From Oceaniferula flava (lineage in GTDB: Bacteria; Verrucomicrobiota; Verrucomicrobiia; Verrucomicrobiales; Akkermansiaceae), in NCBI RefSeq assembly GCF_016811075.1, contig NZ_JAFBGL010000001.1, forward strand, positions 310,001 to 374,000: a stretch of DNA of 64,000 nt. The letters run 5' to 3'. Position 1 is the first letter of the stretch. Every line of letters begins with the position of its first letter. The notes beneath the pieces were generated by a model. The model was not told the origin of the DNA. It worked only from the letters and a program-made list of their open reading frames with translations, and searched no databases. Positions 44,279 to 56,116 of the stretch are shown here, piece by piece. A program made the translations under genes and the position numbers.

Positions 44279-44725
44279 ATGTCACTCCCTCAAGTTAGAT
44301 CGGTCTCGCAGTCGGCCGAGCGGAAATTACTCAGGTTCGGTTGCCCCGCTTGCGGCGTGCGCCTAGTCGTTGACCAATCGATTGCCGGGGTAGAGGGCCC
44401 GTGCCCATCGTGCGGTGCAAAAATTGTAGCCCCTCCGGCTGAGGTGGGGCGTGAGCTGGTGTCGAAACCTGCATCACCTCTGGCTGTGCAGCCTCGGCAG
44501 GTTCCCGGACAAAGCGCTGCAGCCCCTGAGCCTGATAATCAGGACACGCCAAAGGCAAAGGCCGAGATTGATTACCCTCCATCAAAACGGCGTTCAGTTT
44601 CCCCGAATACAGTGATTTCGGAGAAACACATGGAGACGACCAACACCTTGGTCTTTTTGAAAATACTGGCCGCTGTGCTGATCGTGGCGTTGATTGTGGT
44701 CGCAGTTTATTTGGCTCTCAAATAA
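44279..44725 (+). CDS. small zinc-ribbon protein with a C-terminal membrane helix
   Basis: About 148 residues. An N-terminal zinc ribbon with two CxxC pairs (CPACG near residue 22, CPSCG near 41) is followed by a Pro/Ala-rich linker and one C-terminal hydrophobic helix (VFLKILAAVLIVALIVVAVYL) ending just before the stop, so a tail-anchored layout is likely. Such proteins are common in Planctomycetes and Verrucomicrobia and have no assigned function. The start is taken at MSLPQVRS; ten further codons are open upstream. It lies between rnd and gyrB on the same strand. Confidence 0.65.
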   Translation: MSLPQVRSVSQSAERKLLRFGCPACGVRLVVDQSIAGVEGPCPSCGAKIVAPPAEVGRELVSKPASPLAVQPRQVPGQSAAAPEPDNQDTPKAKAEIDYPPSKRRSVSPNTVISEKHMETTNTLVFLKILAAVLIVALIVVAVYLALK

Positions 44726-44814
44726 CAGATCGGATACTGCTGAGATTCAAGCAATCAGGTCCTCGTTAGAAGGGGGGATCGGTGAGCTCTGGTTAAGGTA
44801 AAAAAATGCCGTAA

Positions 44815-47445
<2,631 letters not shown>

Positions 47446-47490
47446 CGCATTCGTCCTAACCAGACCTATTAGTCCTATACCTATTTCCCA

Positions 47491-50133
47491 ATGTCGAACG
47501 ACAATATAAAACCAATCAACGTAGCCGACGAGATGTCGAAGTCCTTCTTGGACTACTCGATGTCGGTGATTATTTCCCGTGCTTTGCCAGATGCGCGTGA
47601 CGGCCTGAAGCCATCACAGCGGCGTATCCTCTACGCGATGCACAACGACCTATCGCTTTCCCCGACCAAACCTCACTTGAAGAGTGCGCGTATTGTGGGT
47701 GACACGATGGGTAAGTATCACCCGCACGGTGACAGCGCCATTTACACCACCCTGGTGAACATGGCCCAACCGTGGACGATGCGTGAAACGCTCATCGATG
47801 GTCAGGGTAACTTCGGTTCTGTCGAAGGTGACGCCGCTGCAGCGATGCGATACACCGAGGCCCGCCTGACCCACATGGGCACGGCGATGATGACCGATCT
47901 CGAAAAAGAGACCTGTGATTTCCAACCCACCTATGATGAAACCCGTAACGAACCCTGCGTTCTTCCGGCAGCTATTCCTAACCTGTTAGTCAACGGTGGC
48001 ACAGGCATCGCGGTGGGTATGGCCACGAACATTCCATCCCATAACATGGGCGAGGTGATCGATGGGGTCTGCGCCAGAATCGATAACCCACAGCTCACCA
48101 TCGAGGAGCTGAAGCAGCATATCAAGGGGCCTGACTTTGCCGGGCGTTGCGAAATCCGCGGCTTCAAGGGGATTGATTCCTATTTCCACACCGGTCGTGG
48201 CAGCATCAAGATGCGAGGCACGATGGAGGTGGAGGAAAAAGCCTCCGGCATCGCCATCATCACCATCACCGATGTGCCCCACGGGGTGAACCGGGCTGTT
48301 CTACAGCAACGAATCGCCGAGCTGGTGCGGGAGAAAATCCTGCTCGATATCTCCGGCATGCGTGACTTGTCCGATGATGAAACACGCATCGAGATCACCC
48401 TCAAGCGCGACGCCCGTCCGCAGGTGGTGATCAATCAGATTTTCAAACTCACCGCGATGGAAACATCTTTCGGGGTGAACATGCTCGCCATTCACGAACG
48501 CCGGCCGAAACAGCTGTCGATCATGGATGCGCTGGACTGCTTCATCGAGCACCGCCGTGAGGTGATCATCCGCCGGACACGCTTCCTGTTGCAGAAAGCC
48601 GAAGACCGTGCTGAGAACTTGGAGGCCTTCCTTCTGGCGCTCGGCCACCTCGATGATTTCATCAAGATCATCCGCGATTCTAAGAACCGCGATGAAGCGC
48701 GTGAGCGACTCAAGGCCTACACTTTCCCTGTGACTACCGCCGAGCAGTTAGGCATCCTCATCCGCTCGCAGCCTAGCGTTCGCGGTGAGAAATACGTGTT
48801 CACCGATCGCCAGGTTAACGCTATCCTCGAACTCCGCCTCTACCAACTCACCGGTATGGAGCGCGACAAGGTGAAGACCGAATACGATAACATCCTCGAG
48901 GAAATCAAAGACTACTTGGACATCCTTGCCAAGGAAGCCCGCGTGCTCGCGATCATCAAAGATGAGCTGCTGCTGATTAAGGAAAAACACGCGACTCCGC
49001 GCCGTTGCCCTATTCTTCCTGATGATGGTGAGATTGCCATCGAGGACCTGATTGCCAACGACGGCATGATCGTAACGCTCTCTAACAAAGGTTATATCAA
49101 GCGCACACCATCCGCCGAATACCGTGTTCAGGCACGTGGCGGTAAGGGGGTGCGGGGCATGGAAACTCGGAAGTCGAACAAAGCGGAAGACGAAGAGGAC
49201 GATTTTGTCGAGCAGCTGTTCTCCGCCCAGGCGCATGATTACCTCATGTTCTTCACCAACACCGGTCGTGTTTACGTCGAGCGTGTTTACGGTATTCCTG
49301 AAGGCTCCCGTGCTTCCAAAGGCCGGAGTATCAAGAATGTGCTCAACCTCGCTGCGGACGAAAACATCGCCGCGACACTGCGTCTCGAACGTAAAACAAA
49401 CGAAGACGGTGAGGACATCACCTTTGGCGAGGAAAATGGCTTTGTTCTGTTCGCTACCCGCAACGGCAAGGTGAAGAAAACGTCGCTCAGCGACTTCAAG
49501 AATTACCGCAAGGATGGCATCATTGCGATCAAACTGGACGAGGCCAACGAGCTCATCGATGTGCGCCTGACCTCTGGCTCTGATGAGGTTGTGCTGGTGA
49601 CCCGCAAGGGCCTCAGCCTGCGCTTCAATGAAGAGCAATCTCGCTCCATGGGCCGCGCCACCGCCGGTGTGCAAGGCATCAAACCGGTCGATGGGGACTA
49701 CGTCGTCGGCCTCGCTCTGGTCAATGACGAGGGCACTCTGTTAGTAGCCTCCGAGAATGGCATCGGTAAACGCTCACCATTTGCCGATTACCGATCGCAG
49801 TCACGCGGCGGTAAGGGCATCATCACCATGAAGTGCAATGAGAAAACCGGAGAGGTCGTTGGCGCAGCCACCGTCTTCGCCGATGATGAACTCATGTTGA
49901 TGACCTCCGACGGTCAATCGATCCGTATCCGCTGCGCCGACGTGCGTGAGGCCGGACGAAATACCCAAGGGGTGAAACTGGTCACTCTCAAAGAGGGCGA
50001 GAAACTTCAGGATATCGCCCGCGTGGTGCCGGATGACGACTCTGACGAGGAGGAAACGGATGCCGCATCCGAGGAATCCACCGATGTCGATCCATCTGCC
50101 GAATCTACCGACGCTCCTGAGGGGGAGGAGTAA
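47491..50133 (+). CDS. gyrA: DNA gyrase subunit A
   Basis: 880 residues. The N-terminal breakage-reunion domain has 'SRALPDARDGLKPSQRRIL', 'HPHGDSAIYTTLVNMAQPW' and the catalytic Tyr in RYTEARL (about residue 121). The C-terminal beta-pinwheel contains a GyrA-box-like 'QARGGKGVRGM' and a second repeat 'QSRGGKGIITM'. The last 35 residues are strongly acidic (DDDSDEEETD), as in other gyrases. At the position of E. coli Asp87 in the quinolone-resistance region there is Thr, while Ser83 is kept. It is in one operon with gyrB and the downstream nuclease, whose ATG is 3 bp after the gyrA stop. Confidence 0.96.
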   Translation: MSNDNIKPINVADEMSKSFLDYSMSVIISRALPDARDGLKPSQRRILYAMHNDLSLSPTKPHLKSARIVGDTMGKYHPHGDSAIYTTLVNMAQPWTMRETLIDGQGNFGSVEGDAAAAMRYTEARLTHMGTAMMTDLEKETCDFQPTYDETRNEPCVLPAAIPNLLVNGGTGIAVGMATNIPSHNMGEVIDGVCARIDNPQLTIEELKQHIKGPDFAGRCEIRGFKGIDSYFHTGRGSIKMRGTMEVEEKASGIAIITITDVPHGVNRAVLQQRIAELVREKILLDISGMRDLSDDETRIEITLKRDARPQVVINQIFKLTAMETSFGVNMLAIHERRPKQLSIMDALDCFIEHRREVIIRRTRFLLQKAEDRAENLEAFLLALGHLDDFIKIIRDSKNRDEARERLKAYTFPVTTAEQLGILIRSQPSVRGEKYVFTDRQVNAILELRLYQLTGMERDKVKTEYDNILEEIKDYLDILAKEARVLAIIKDELLLIKEKHATPRRCPILPDDGEIAIEDLIANDGMIVTLSNKGYIKRTPSAEYRVQARGGKGVRGMETRKSNKAEDEEDDFVEQLFSAQAHDYLMFFTNTGRVYVERVYGIPEGSRASKGRSIKNVLNLAADENIAATLRLERKTNEDGEDITFGEENGFVLFATRNGKVKKTSLSDFKNYRKDGIIAIKLDEANELIDVRLTSGSDEVVLVTRKGLSLRFNEEQSRSMGRATAGVQGIKPVDGDYVVGLALVNDEGTLLVASENGIGKRSPFADYRSQSRGGKGIITMKCNEKTGEVVGAATVFADDELMLMTSDGQSIRIRCADVREAGRNTQGVKLVTLKEGEKLQDIARVVPDDDSDEEETDAASEESTDVDPSAESTDAPEGEE

Positions 50134-50136
50134 TCC

Positions 50137-52977
50137 ATGTCCCAAATTGAGTTCGATCTTAGCACGGAGCCAGAGGCAGAGCCTCTACCAGACCGGGAGT
50201 TTCTCGGCTGGGATGCTCCGTTGTTAGAATCGCTGACTCAATGGCTGCTCGATCTGGGGCCGGACCTCGCGAGCACCTTGGTCGTGGTTCCCACAACCAA
50301 CAGTGGCAGGCGACTCCGCATGGCGCTAGCCACTGGTGGTCCGGGCGGCACAGGGGTGTTAGCACCTCATGTGATGCCTCCCAACCGCCTGTTTGAGGCG
50401 GAACATGCGGCGTCTCGCCAAGAATCCTTGTGGGCCTGGGTGCGCACCATCCAGAATATCGCGGTCGAGGATTTTCCCACCCTGTTGCCGAACCACGTTT
50501 CCGGATCCACCCGCTCATTCAGCGCGGCACTGGCATTGGCCCGACAGCTGATGACCCTGCGCGACCAGCTGGCCGACGGCGATGCCACCTTCCGCGATGC
50601 AGGCTTTCACAGTCAGGAAAAGGAACGTTGGCAGGAACTGGAGGCTTTGGAAACGGCGATGCTGCAGCGACTCGGTCAGTGGAAGCTGTCCGACCCGGTG
50701 CTGGCGAAACGGAACACCGCAAAGAACCCCGAGCTCATCACCGGTGTCAAACGCGTCGTGCTCGCTTGTGTGCCAGATCCAACACCGCTCGCATTACGTG
50801 CGATTAAAGCTTTCCTAACAAAAAATATTCCAGTGACGGTGCTGATCCACGCCCCCGAGTCGGAAGCGGATAGTTTCGATGCCTGGGGGACACCGATCAC
50901 CGAAGTCTGGCAGAGGAAAACAATCGATTTCCCCGAGTGGCAAGAGCGCATGCATGTGGTCGACTCTGCCAGCGAAGCTGCGGAAACCTGTCTGCAGGTT
51001 TTGGCTGAGGCGAAGTCGGAATCGTCTGATGTTGCGCTGGCACTTTGCGACCCTAGCTTCAGTGCCTCGTTGGGAAAATCCTTCACCGAGGCTGGTTGGC
51101 CCTTGTTTGATCCCGAGGGGAAAAGCTTGGCCGACTCGGGCTTGATGCGCCTGCTCCGTGTGATGCGCGACCTGACGGCTGAGAATGCGCCTTTCGCTGC
51201 CTTGCAAGAATTTGTCAGGCTGCCAGGCGCGGAAGAATTTTTGCCTCGAGATCTCAGCCGCCGTGCAGCCGCTGCGGAACTGGACCGACTGCAGGTCAGG
51301 CACCTGCCTGAGACAGTGAAGGATGCCTTGCAGCTGACTCGTTCAGACAGCGCCAAAGCCATCATCAACAGCGTCGGCGATGGTATTTCCAAGCTGTCAT
51401 CGGATCGATCCGGTGAGGTGCTTCGACAGTGGTTGACCCGCTGGCTGAAGGCCACTGAGGATCGCTTGTCAGGCACCGCCGAGGCTGCCGAACCTCGCTT
51501 TGCCGAGGCGCTGGACGCTTTGGCCCGACTCGAACAATTCGGTGAAAAGCCGAAGCCTGCAGATGTGTTCGAAATGCTTGCGGAGAGCCTGCAATCGGCA
51601 ATGGCGAGTTCTAACCGAGATTCCACCGTGCTCGATCTGCAAGGGTGGTTAGAGATTTCCTACGATCCGGCGGCGCACCTGCTGCTCGCCGGAATGCACG
51701 AAGAGTGCGTGCCTGACGGTTCGGTGGACGATGTTTTTGTGCCGGACTCCTTGCGAGAAAAACTGGGTCTCAGAGACTCGGCGGGTCGTTTCGCCCGCGA
51801 TGCTTTTTTACTGCATTCGGCCCTGCGGTCACGCGATGCGAATGGTCGGGTCGATGCCGTGGTGGCTCGGTTCAACGATGCCGGAGAAGCCCGCAAGCCG
51901 TCGCGCTTGCTGATGCGTCAGCAGGGGAAGGATCTGCCTGCCGTGGTGCAGCATTTGTTTGCCGAATCCGATTCCACCCGATCGAAAGGTGGCCCATGGC
52001 GGCGCGACTGGGTGCTGGATTTACCCGAGGTGGAGAACCCCTACACCAAAGATCCGCCAAGCCGTATTTCACCCTCGGCTTTGGGCGATTACCTGAATTG
52101 TCCACTACGCTTCTATCTCAAGCGGATATTAAAAATGCAGCGCTACGATGCCGGCAAGCGTGAGATGGATGCCATGGACTTCGGTAATCTCTGCCACAAA
52201 GTGGTGGAAGAGTTCGGCCGTGATGCGGCGGTGAAAGACTCCGTGGACGAAGCTGAAATCCGCAATTATTTGTTCGCTACTCTCGACCAGCAGATCCAAA
52301 AAATCTACGGCAAACATCTCAGCCTGCCGCTGATGGTGCAGCAGGAAAGTGCGCGTGAACGCCTGCGGGCATTCGCGAGAGAACAAGCCGCCTATCGCGC
52401 TGATGGCTGGGAAATTGTCGCCACCGAACTGGCAGTGGGTAGCAGTCAGGATGAGAACCCACTCGAGTGGCAACTAAGCGGGCATCCGCTGACGATGGTT
52501 GTCGACCGCATTGACCGCCATGAAGACGGCGAGCGCTGGCGTGTCTGGGATTACAAAACCTCCGGCAAGGCACACCCGCCTGAAGAGCAGCATCTGAAAG
52601 CGTGGGACGAAAAGGAAAACCGACTATTGTTAGGCGACCTGTTATCGGCCAAACGAAAAAATGGCAGAGATCGTCGCTGGGCCAACTTGCAGTTGCCCAT
52701 CTACGCCGCCTTCGTGCAGGAGCATTTTAACACCGGGGAGCTGCCACAGGTGGGCTACATCAATTTACCTCGCGCTGTGGGAGATGTTGGATTTAGCCCA
52801 TGGGAAGGTTTTGATCAGGGGATGTTAGATCACGCGCTGGTCTGGGCCGGTCATGCCATTGAGCACATCAAAGCCGGCCATTTCCATCAAGCGGCCGAGC
52901 TCTCCGCCCAAGAGCGCGAGTGGGACGATTTTTACGAGCTGGCCCCCGATGGCTTGGCCGCCGCATTTGGCATTTGA
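50137..52977 (+). CDS. AddB/RexB-like PD-(D/E)XK nuclease
   Basis: 946 residues. The N-terminal two-thirds resemble a degenerate superfamily I helicase (AddB type: 'STLVVVPTTNSGRRLRMAL', 'VALALCDPSFSASLG'). The C-terminal nuclease domain starts near 644 with 'ISPSALGDYLNCPLRFYL' and carries the active-site pair VVDRID and VWDYKTSG near 785-805. The four-cysteine iron-sulfur cluster of B. subtilis AddB is not evident: one Cys is in the NCPLRF segment and no Cys triplet is near the C terminus. It would act in double-strand break repair with an AddA-type helicase, not present here. It is tightly coupled to gyrA (3-bp gap), which is unusual. Confidence 0.82.
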   Translation: MSQIEFDLSTEPEAEPLPDREFLGWDAPLLESLTQWLLDLGPDLASTLVVVPTTNSGRRLRMALATGGPGGTGVLAPHVMPPNRLFEAEHAASRQESLWAWVRTIQNIAVEDFPTLLPNHVSGSTRSFSAALALARQLMTLRDQLADGDATFRDAGFHSQEKERWQELEALETAMLQRLGQWKLSDPVLAKRNTAKNPELITGVKRVVLACVPDPTPLALRAIKAFLTKNIPVTVLIHAPESEADSFDAWGTPITEVWQRKTIDFPEWQERMHVVDSASEAAETCLQVLAEAKSESSDVALALCDPSFSASLGKSFTEAGWPLFDPEGKSLADSGLMRLLRVMRDLTAENAPFAALQEFVRLPGAEEFLPRDLSRRAAAAELDRLQVRHLPETVKDALQLTRSDSAKAIINSVGDGISKLSSDRSGEVLRQWLTRWLKATEDRLSGTAEAAEPRFAEALDALARLEQFGEKPKPADVFEMLAESLQSAMASSNRDSTVLDLQGWLEISYDPAAHLLLAGMHEECVPDGSVDDVFVPDSLREKLGLRDSAGRFARDAFLLHSALRSRDANGRVDAVVARFNDAGEARKPSRLLMRQQGKDLPAVVQHLFAESDSTRSKGGPWRRDWVLDLPEVENPYTKDPPSRISPSALGDYLNCPLRFYLKRILKMQRYDAGKREMDAMDFGNLCHKVVEEFGRDAAVKDSVDEAEIRNYLFATLDQQIQKIYGKHLSLPLMVQQESARERLRAFAREQAAYRADGWEIVATELAVGSSQDENPLEWQLSGHPLTMVVDRIDRHEDGERWRVWDYKTSGKAHPPEEQHLKAWDEKENRLLLGDLLSAKRKNGRDRRWANLQLPIYAAFVQEHFNTGELPQVGYINLPRAVGDVGFSPWEGFDQGMLDHALVWAGHAIEHIKAGHFHQAAELSAQEREWDDFYELAPDGLAAAFGI

Positions 52978-53008
52978 AAGCTGCCTTTTTTAACGCATCA
53001 TTATTACT

Positions 53009-54439
53009 ATGGCAACGCCCCCTAACAATTCGCATAACCATGACCCTCACGAGATCGAAGGGGTGAAGCGCAGAGGCTCGAAAGCAGCCTCGTTTCCCTG
53101 GATTCGGGCATCTTTTTTTGTGCTCGTCTGTGGCTTGGTCGTCGTCTCGCAGGGGCCGCTGCCGGGGAAAATCTGGCGTAAGCTCAAGTCCTTGCAGAAC
53201 CATGAGCGCAACGAGCGCCCCTCGCAACCCGCCACCGCTGAGGACGGTGCCGCCCCCGTGACGGTCACTCCGCCGGAACCACCACCGGTCGTTCCGCCTA
53301 AAATCATCGTTCCCACCGACCACACCGCCAGCTCAGGGGGCGATATTCGCAAGATGTCGAAAGGCTTCATCCTCGAAACCAAGGTGAGTGTGGAAAAAGG
53401 CAAGGCGGCGTCTCTCGAGAGAGTGAAGGACGAAAGTTATACCGCGAGCTACGAACTGAAGATCCGTCTGCCGGAAGCCACGCGAACCATGGATCAGCTT
53501 CATCAGGTGAACCCCGAGCTGGGCAGCATGCTCCCGGGTCTCGCAGCGATGCTTCCCAAGGCTCAGGTGTCGCCATTTTTCTATCAGCTATACGAAAACA
53601 AAACTAAGCGACTGAAACTGAAAGCGACGAAGCTGGACGAACTGATGACGCGGCACAATTTTTACGATTGTGAAACCATGCTCAAGTTGAAGAACGAGAG
53701 CACTGGCAGGCGCCTGCTGCTGGTTCAAGCCGAGATGGATGTGGTCTCGGACGGTTCCGATGGCGATCGCTTGCCAACCATGCCCGACAAGATAGTCAAC
53801 TCCACCCACTACCAGCCGATGACTAGTTACGGCTGGCGAAAAACCGGTAAGACACCAAACCCCTTGATCGCCGGTTGGAAACGGAGAATTGAAAATGCCA
53901 ATAAGGAGCTGGCACTTGCTGGCACTAGTGCGGAGCGCAAGAGTTGGTTGCGGATGCGCATTGCCAAGATCAAACGCGAAATCCAGGACATGGAAGCCCG
54001 CAGTTATCTCATTGCGGACTACGATCCCTTCATTGTCATGCCCATCAACATGGTCACAGCACGCGGCGATAAGTATGCGGCGAAGGTGGGGGATTACGCT
54101 GTGGTGGCTTATAAAAACAAACTCTACCCGGCGATCGTCGGTGACGCTGGCCCCAGCTTTAAAGTAGGTGAGGCATCGCTGCGGATGGCAAAGGAGCTGA
54201 ACCCCAGGGCGAGCCCGTATTCTCGTCCGGTCAGTGACCTCACCGTGACTTATCTGGTCTTTCCCGGCAGTGCAGACAAGTTCCAAGCTCCCGACTACTC
54301 ACGTTGGCACGAACGATGTTCCAGCTTGCTTACCGAGGTGGGTGGTTTGGGCGCGGGTGTGACGTTGCATCAGTGGGAAAATACTCTGCCTGAGATCGAA
54401 ACTGACACAGAATCAACGGACACGACCGCAGCTCCCTGA
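53009..54439 (+). CDS. membrane-anchored GH75 chitosanase-like protein
   Basis: 476 residues. The cytosolic N terminus is basic. One membrane helix (ASFFVLVCGLVVVSQGPL, about 32-50) is followed by a Pro-rich linker. A beta-rich middle part with a Lys-rich helix spans about 280-330. The C-terminal domain (about 335-430) reads 'YDPFIVMPINMVTARGDKY', GDYAVVAYKNKLYPAIVGDAG, then FKVGEASLRMAKELNP. The VGD-x-GP plus GEAS pattern resembles the catalytic Asp/Glu region of GH75 chitosanases. Hydrolysis of chitosan-like or cell-wall glycan in the periplasm is an inference. It follows the nuclease gene by 31 bp, probably in the same transcript. Confidence 0.55.
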   Translation: MATPPNNSHNHDPHEIEGVKRRGSKAASFPWIRASFFVLVCGLVVVSQGPLPGKIWRKLKSLQNHERNERPSQPATAEDGAAPVTVTPPEPPPVVPPKIIVPTDHTASSGGDIRKMSKGFILETKVSVEKGKAASLERVKDESYTASYELKIRLPEATRTMDQLHQVNPELGSMLPGLAAMLPKAQVSPFFYQLYENKTKRLKLKATKLDELMTRHNFYDCETMLKLKNESTGRRLLLVQAEMDVVSDGSDGDRLPTMPDKIVNSTHYQPMTSYGWRKTGKTPNPLIAGWKRRIENANKELALAGTSAERKSWLRMRIAKIKREIQDMEARSYLIADYDPFIVMPINMVTARGDKYAAKVGDYAVVAYKNKLYPAIVGDAGPSFKVGEASLRMAKELNPRASPYSRPVSDLTVTYLVFPGSADKFQAPDYSRWHERCSSLLTEVGGLGAGVTLHQWENTLPEIETDTESTDTTAAP

Positions 54440-54475
54440 GCTTGCAAAATTGGCAAAACTGGCTAACTTTTCGAA

Positions 54476-54910
54476 ATGAAATCACCTTTACTCATCGCCA
54501 TGGCAGTGACTCTGGCTCTGACCGCATGCGATTCCGTTTTTGCTCCCGCTGGCTGGCCTGTCACGGTGACATCAGACCGGAAAGCCGTGAGCCATATGGT
54601 GGATCATGTCAAATTCACGGGTTCCACTACGAACCTCAGCCATCAAGAGAAAGTGCTGCTTACGTTTCTTGATGATCCGAAAAATATCGCCGACTCCATT
54701 GGTGAGGAGCATCATGAGAACTCCCATAAGTGGACCGCTGCCGAAGTGTATTTGGTAGAGCCCGGAAAGCATGTCTCCGTATTGTGTGAAAATGGCGTCG
54801 AGCAGAAACCGGTGTATTTCCATTACCATGAAACGGAGAAAACCTGGTATCGAGTCGGCAATCTTGAGCCCGAACATTCCAAAGGCGTTGCTGCCGTGGT
54901 GGTGCAATAG
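54476..54910 (+). CDS. small lipoprotein of unknown function
   Basis: 144 residues. An N-terminal signal ends in a lipobox (LTAC, Cys near residue 19), followed by Asp at +2, which in proteobacteria favours retention at the inner membrane. The mature part has no motif I recognise ('EEHHENSHKWTAAEVYLVEP', 'ETEKTWYRVGNLEPEHSKG'). It lies 36 bp after the GH75-like gene and is convergent with the EamA gene with one base between the stop codons. Confidence 0.65.
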   Translation: MKSPLLIAMAVTLALTACDSVFAPAGWPVTVTSDRKAVSHMVDHVKFTGSTTNLSHQEKVLLTFLDDPKNIADSIGEEHHENSHKWTAAEVYLVEPGKHVSVLCENGVEQKPVYFHYHETEKTWYRVGNLEPEHSKGVAAVVVQ

Positions 54911-54911
54911 C

Positions 54912-55811
54912 TCATCGCTGCTGGCTGGCTAACAAACTCCCCGTCACCGAGAGTGCAACTCCGGCGCATTGCAGTCCACTGGGGAACTGACCGGCCATTG
55001 CCAACGACAGGATAATGGTTGCCACAGGCCCTGCCGAGGAAAGCACCGCGTAGGACGTGGCGGGGATTTTCGAAAGCCCGAAGGATAAAATATAGGTGGG
55101 AAGCACGGTGCCAAAGACGCCGATGATGACCCCGTAGCTGAGCACTTTAGCGGAGGCTGTTAGTGCGCCGATATCGCCCTCCGTCGTGGCAAAGTAGCCG
55201 AGGACCCATACGCAGGATATGCACATGACCACGCTGGTGTATGCCTCGGATCCCACCCGCATGATCAAGGGTTTTGAAATCAAGATATAACAGGCGTAGA
55301 GGACGGCGCTAAAGAACACCAGGCCACTGCCGAGCAAAATTCGGGAGGCCTGGTGGTGGAGATGAATTTCATCTTGGATGACCAAGTAGAGTCCGATCCA
55401 CGACAGCAAACAGGCTGCCAGCAAGGCCTTGGCGGGTCGTTTCCGCTGAACCATCGCCGATCCTAACAGCACAACAGAAGGGTAGCAGAATAAGATCACT
55501 CGTTCCAAACCGACGCTGATGAATTGCAGCCCGATCATGTTGACCAAGGAGCAGAGGAAATAGCCGAGCAAGGCGAGACCGGCAATGCTGCACCAGTCTC
55601 GGCTGGAGATGGCGCCTAACTTTTTACGCAGGATGATAGCGATCACCAAGTAGAAGGGCAAAGCGATGATCATCCGCAGCATCAAAACACTGGCGGGACT
55701 GAGTCCCTCGGCATACATCAACTTGATGACAATCCCTTTCGAGGAAAAGAGAAAGGCACCCAGAATGACGATGGCTGGTATCAGGGCGGAGGTCGGAGGT
55801 GTGGTTTTCAT
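54912..55811 (-). CDS. EamA/DMT-family exporter
   Basis: About 299 residues with ten hydrophobic helices and an internal duplication typical of EamA proteins ('ILGAFLFSSKGIVIKLMY', 'SPASVLMLRMIIALPFYL', 'GTVLPTYILSFGLSKIPAT', 'VLSSAGPVATIILSLAMA'). The family exports metabolites or amino acids across the inner membrane. The start is the ATG before KTTPPTS; the frame is open 31 codons upstream, through the terminator-like hairpin. Upstream lie a Leu-rich short frame and a rho-independent terminator, which suggest control by attenuation and possibly an amino-acid substrate. No Shine-Dalgarno sequence. Confidence 0.82.
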   Translation of the reverse strand: MKTTPPTSALIPAIVILGAFLFSSKGIVIKLMYAEGLSPASVLMLRMIIALPFYLVIAIILRKKLGAISSRDWCSIAGLALLGYFLCSLVNMIGLQFISVGLERVILFCYPSVVLLGSAMVQRKRPAKALLAACLLSWIGLYLVIQDEIHLHHQASRILLGSGLVFFSAVLYACYILISKPLIMRVGSEAYTSVVMCISCVWVLGYFATTEGDIGALTASAKVLSYGVIIGVFGTVLPTYILSFGLSKIPATSYAVLSSAGPVATIILSLAMAGQFPSGLQCAGVALSVTGSLLASQQR

Positions 55812-55824
55812 GGTGGCTAAACAC

Positions 55825-55856
55825 AAAAAACCCGCATCGAACGAATCGAGGCGGGT
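55825..55856 (-). terminator. terminator hairpin inside the EamA leader
   Basis: On the minus strand ACCCGC (55856-55851) pairs with GCGGGT (55835-55830), with an inner TCGA/TCGA pairing, and is followed directly by TTTTTT. It lies 14 bp upstream of the EamA ATG and 29 bp after the short leader frame, so it can only stop transcripts coming from upstream on this strand. Confidence 0.8.
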
Positions 55857-55884
55857 CGGTGAGTGGTGTTCTGGTTCAATTCTA

Positions 55885-55968
55885 TCAATCGATCGCACGC
55901 ACATTCCTTCCCACCGGACGAAGCCAGAGTAGAAGGTTGAGAAGGGTTGCTGAAGCGATGCGGATCAT
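55885..55968 (-). CDS. candidate attenuator leader peptide (27 residues)
   Basis: A short frame starts MIRIASATLLNLLLWLRPVG and ends NVRAID. It is rich in branched-chain residues: six Leu, of which five fall in LLNLLL, with three Ile and two Val. AGGATGG lies 7 bp upstream of its ATG. Its stop is followed by a terminator hairpin and then the EamA gene. This is the layout of amino-acid attenuators such as leu or ilv leaders. The sequence around the stop (ATCGATTGAT) can pair with the inner terminator region, a possible antiterminator. A longer version of the frame (49 residues) starts further upstream at MKIMSLALP. Confidence 0.5.
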   Translation of the reverse strand: MIRIASATLLNLLLWLRPVGRNVRAID

Positions 55969-56061
55969 TGCGACGCCATCCTGTTGGCGTCCTTGAAAAT
56001 GTAAAGAGGGAAGGGCGAGTGACATGATTTTCATCAATTTGACAAGAGAGTGAAAAAAAGT

Positions 56062-56090
56062 TTGCCAAGTTGCAGGATGCTCGCTAGCTT
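56062..56090 (+). promoter_or_regulatory. probable promoter of tRNA-Ser
   Basis: TTGCCA (56062-56067) and TAGCTT (56085-56090) with 17-bp spacing, about 27 bp before the tRNA 5' end. A second -35-like TTGACA lies at 56039-56044. The antiporter promoter at 20654 uses the same TTGCCA. Confidence 0.45.
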
Positions 56091-56116
56091 CCGCCCGCAT
56101 CCCACAGGATACCTCA

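Noticed and set aside
48748-49674. 308-residue antisense open frame opposite gyrA
   Set aside because: His/Leu/Val-rich composition typical of reverse-strand shadows in GC-rich DNA; gyrA is certain here.
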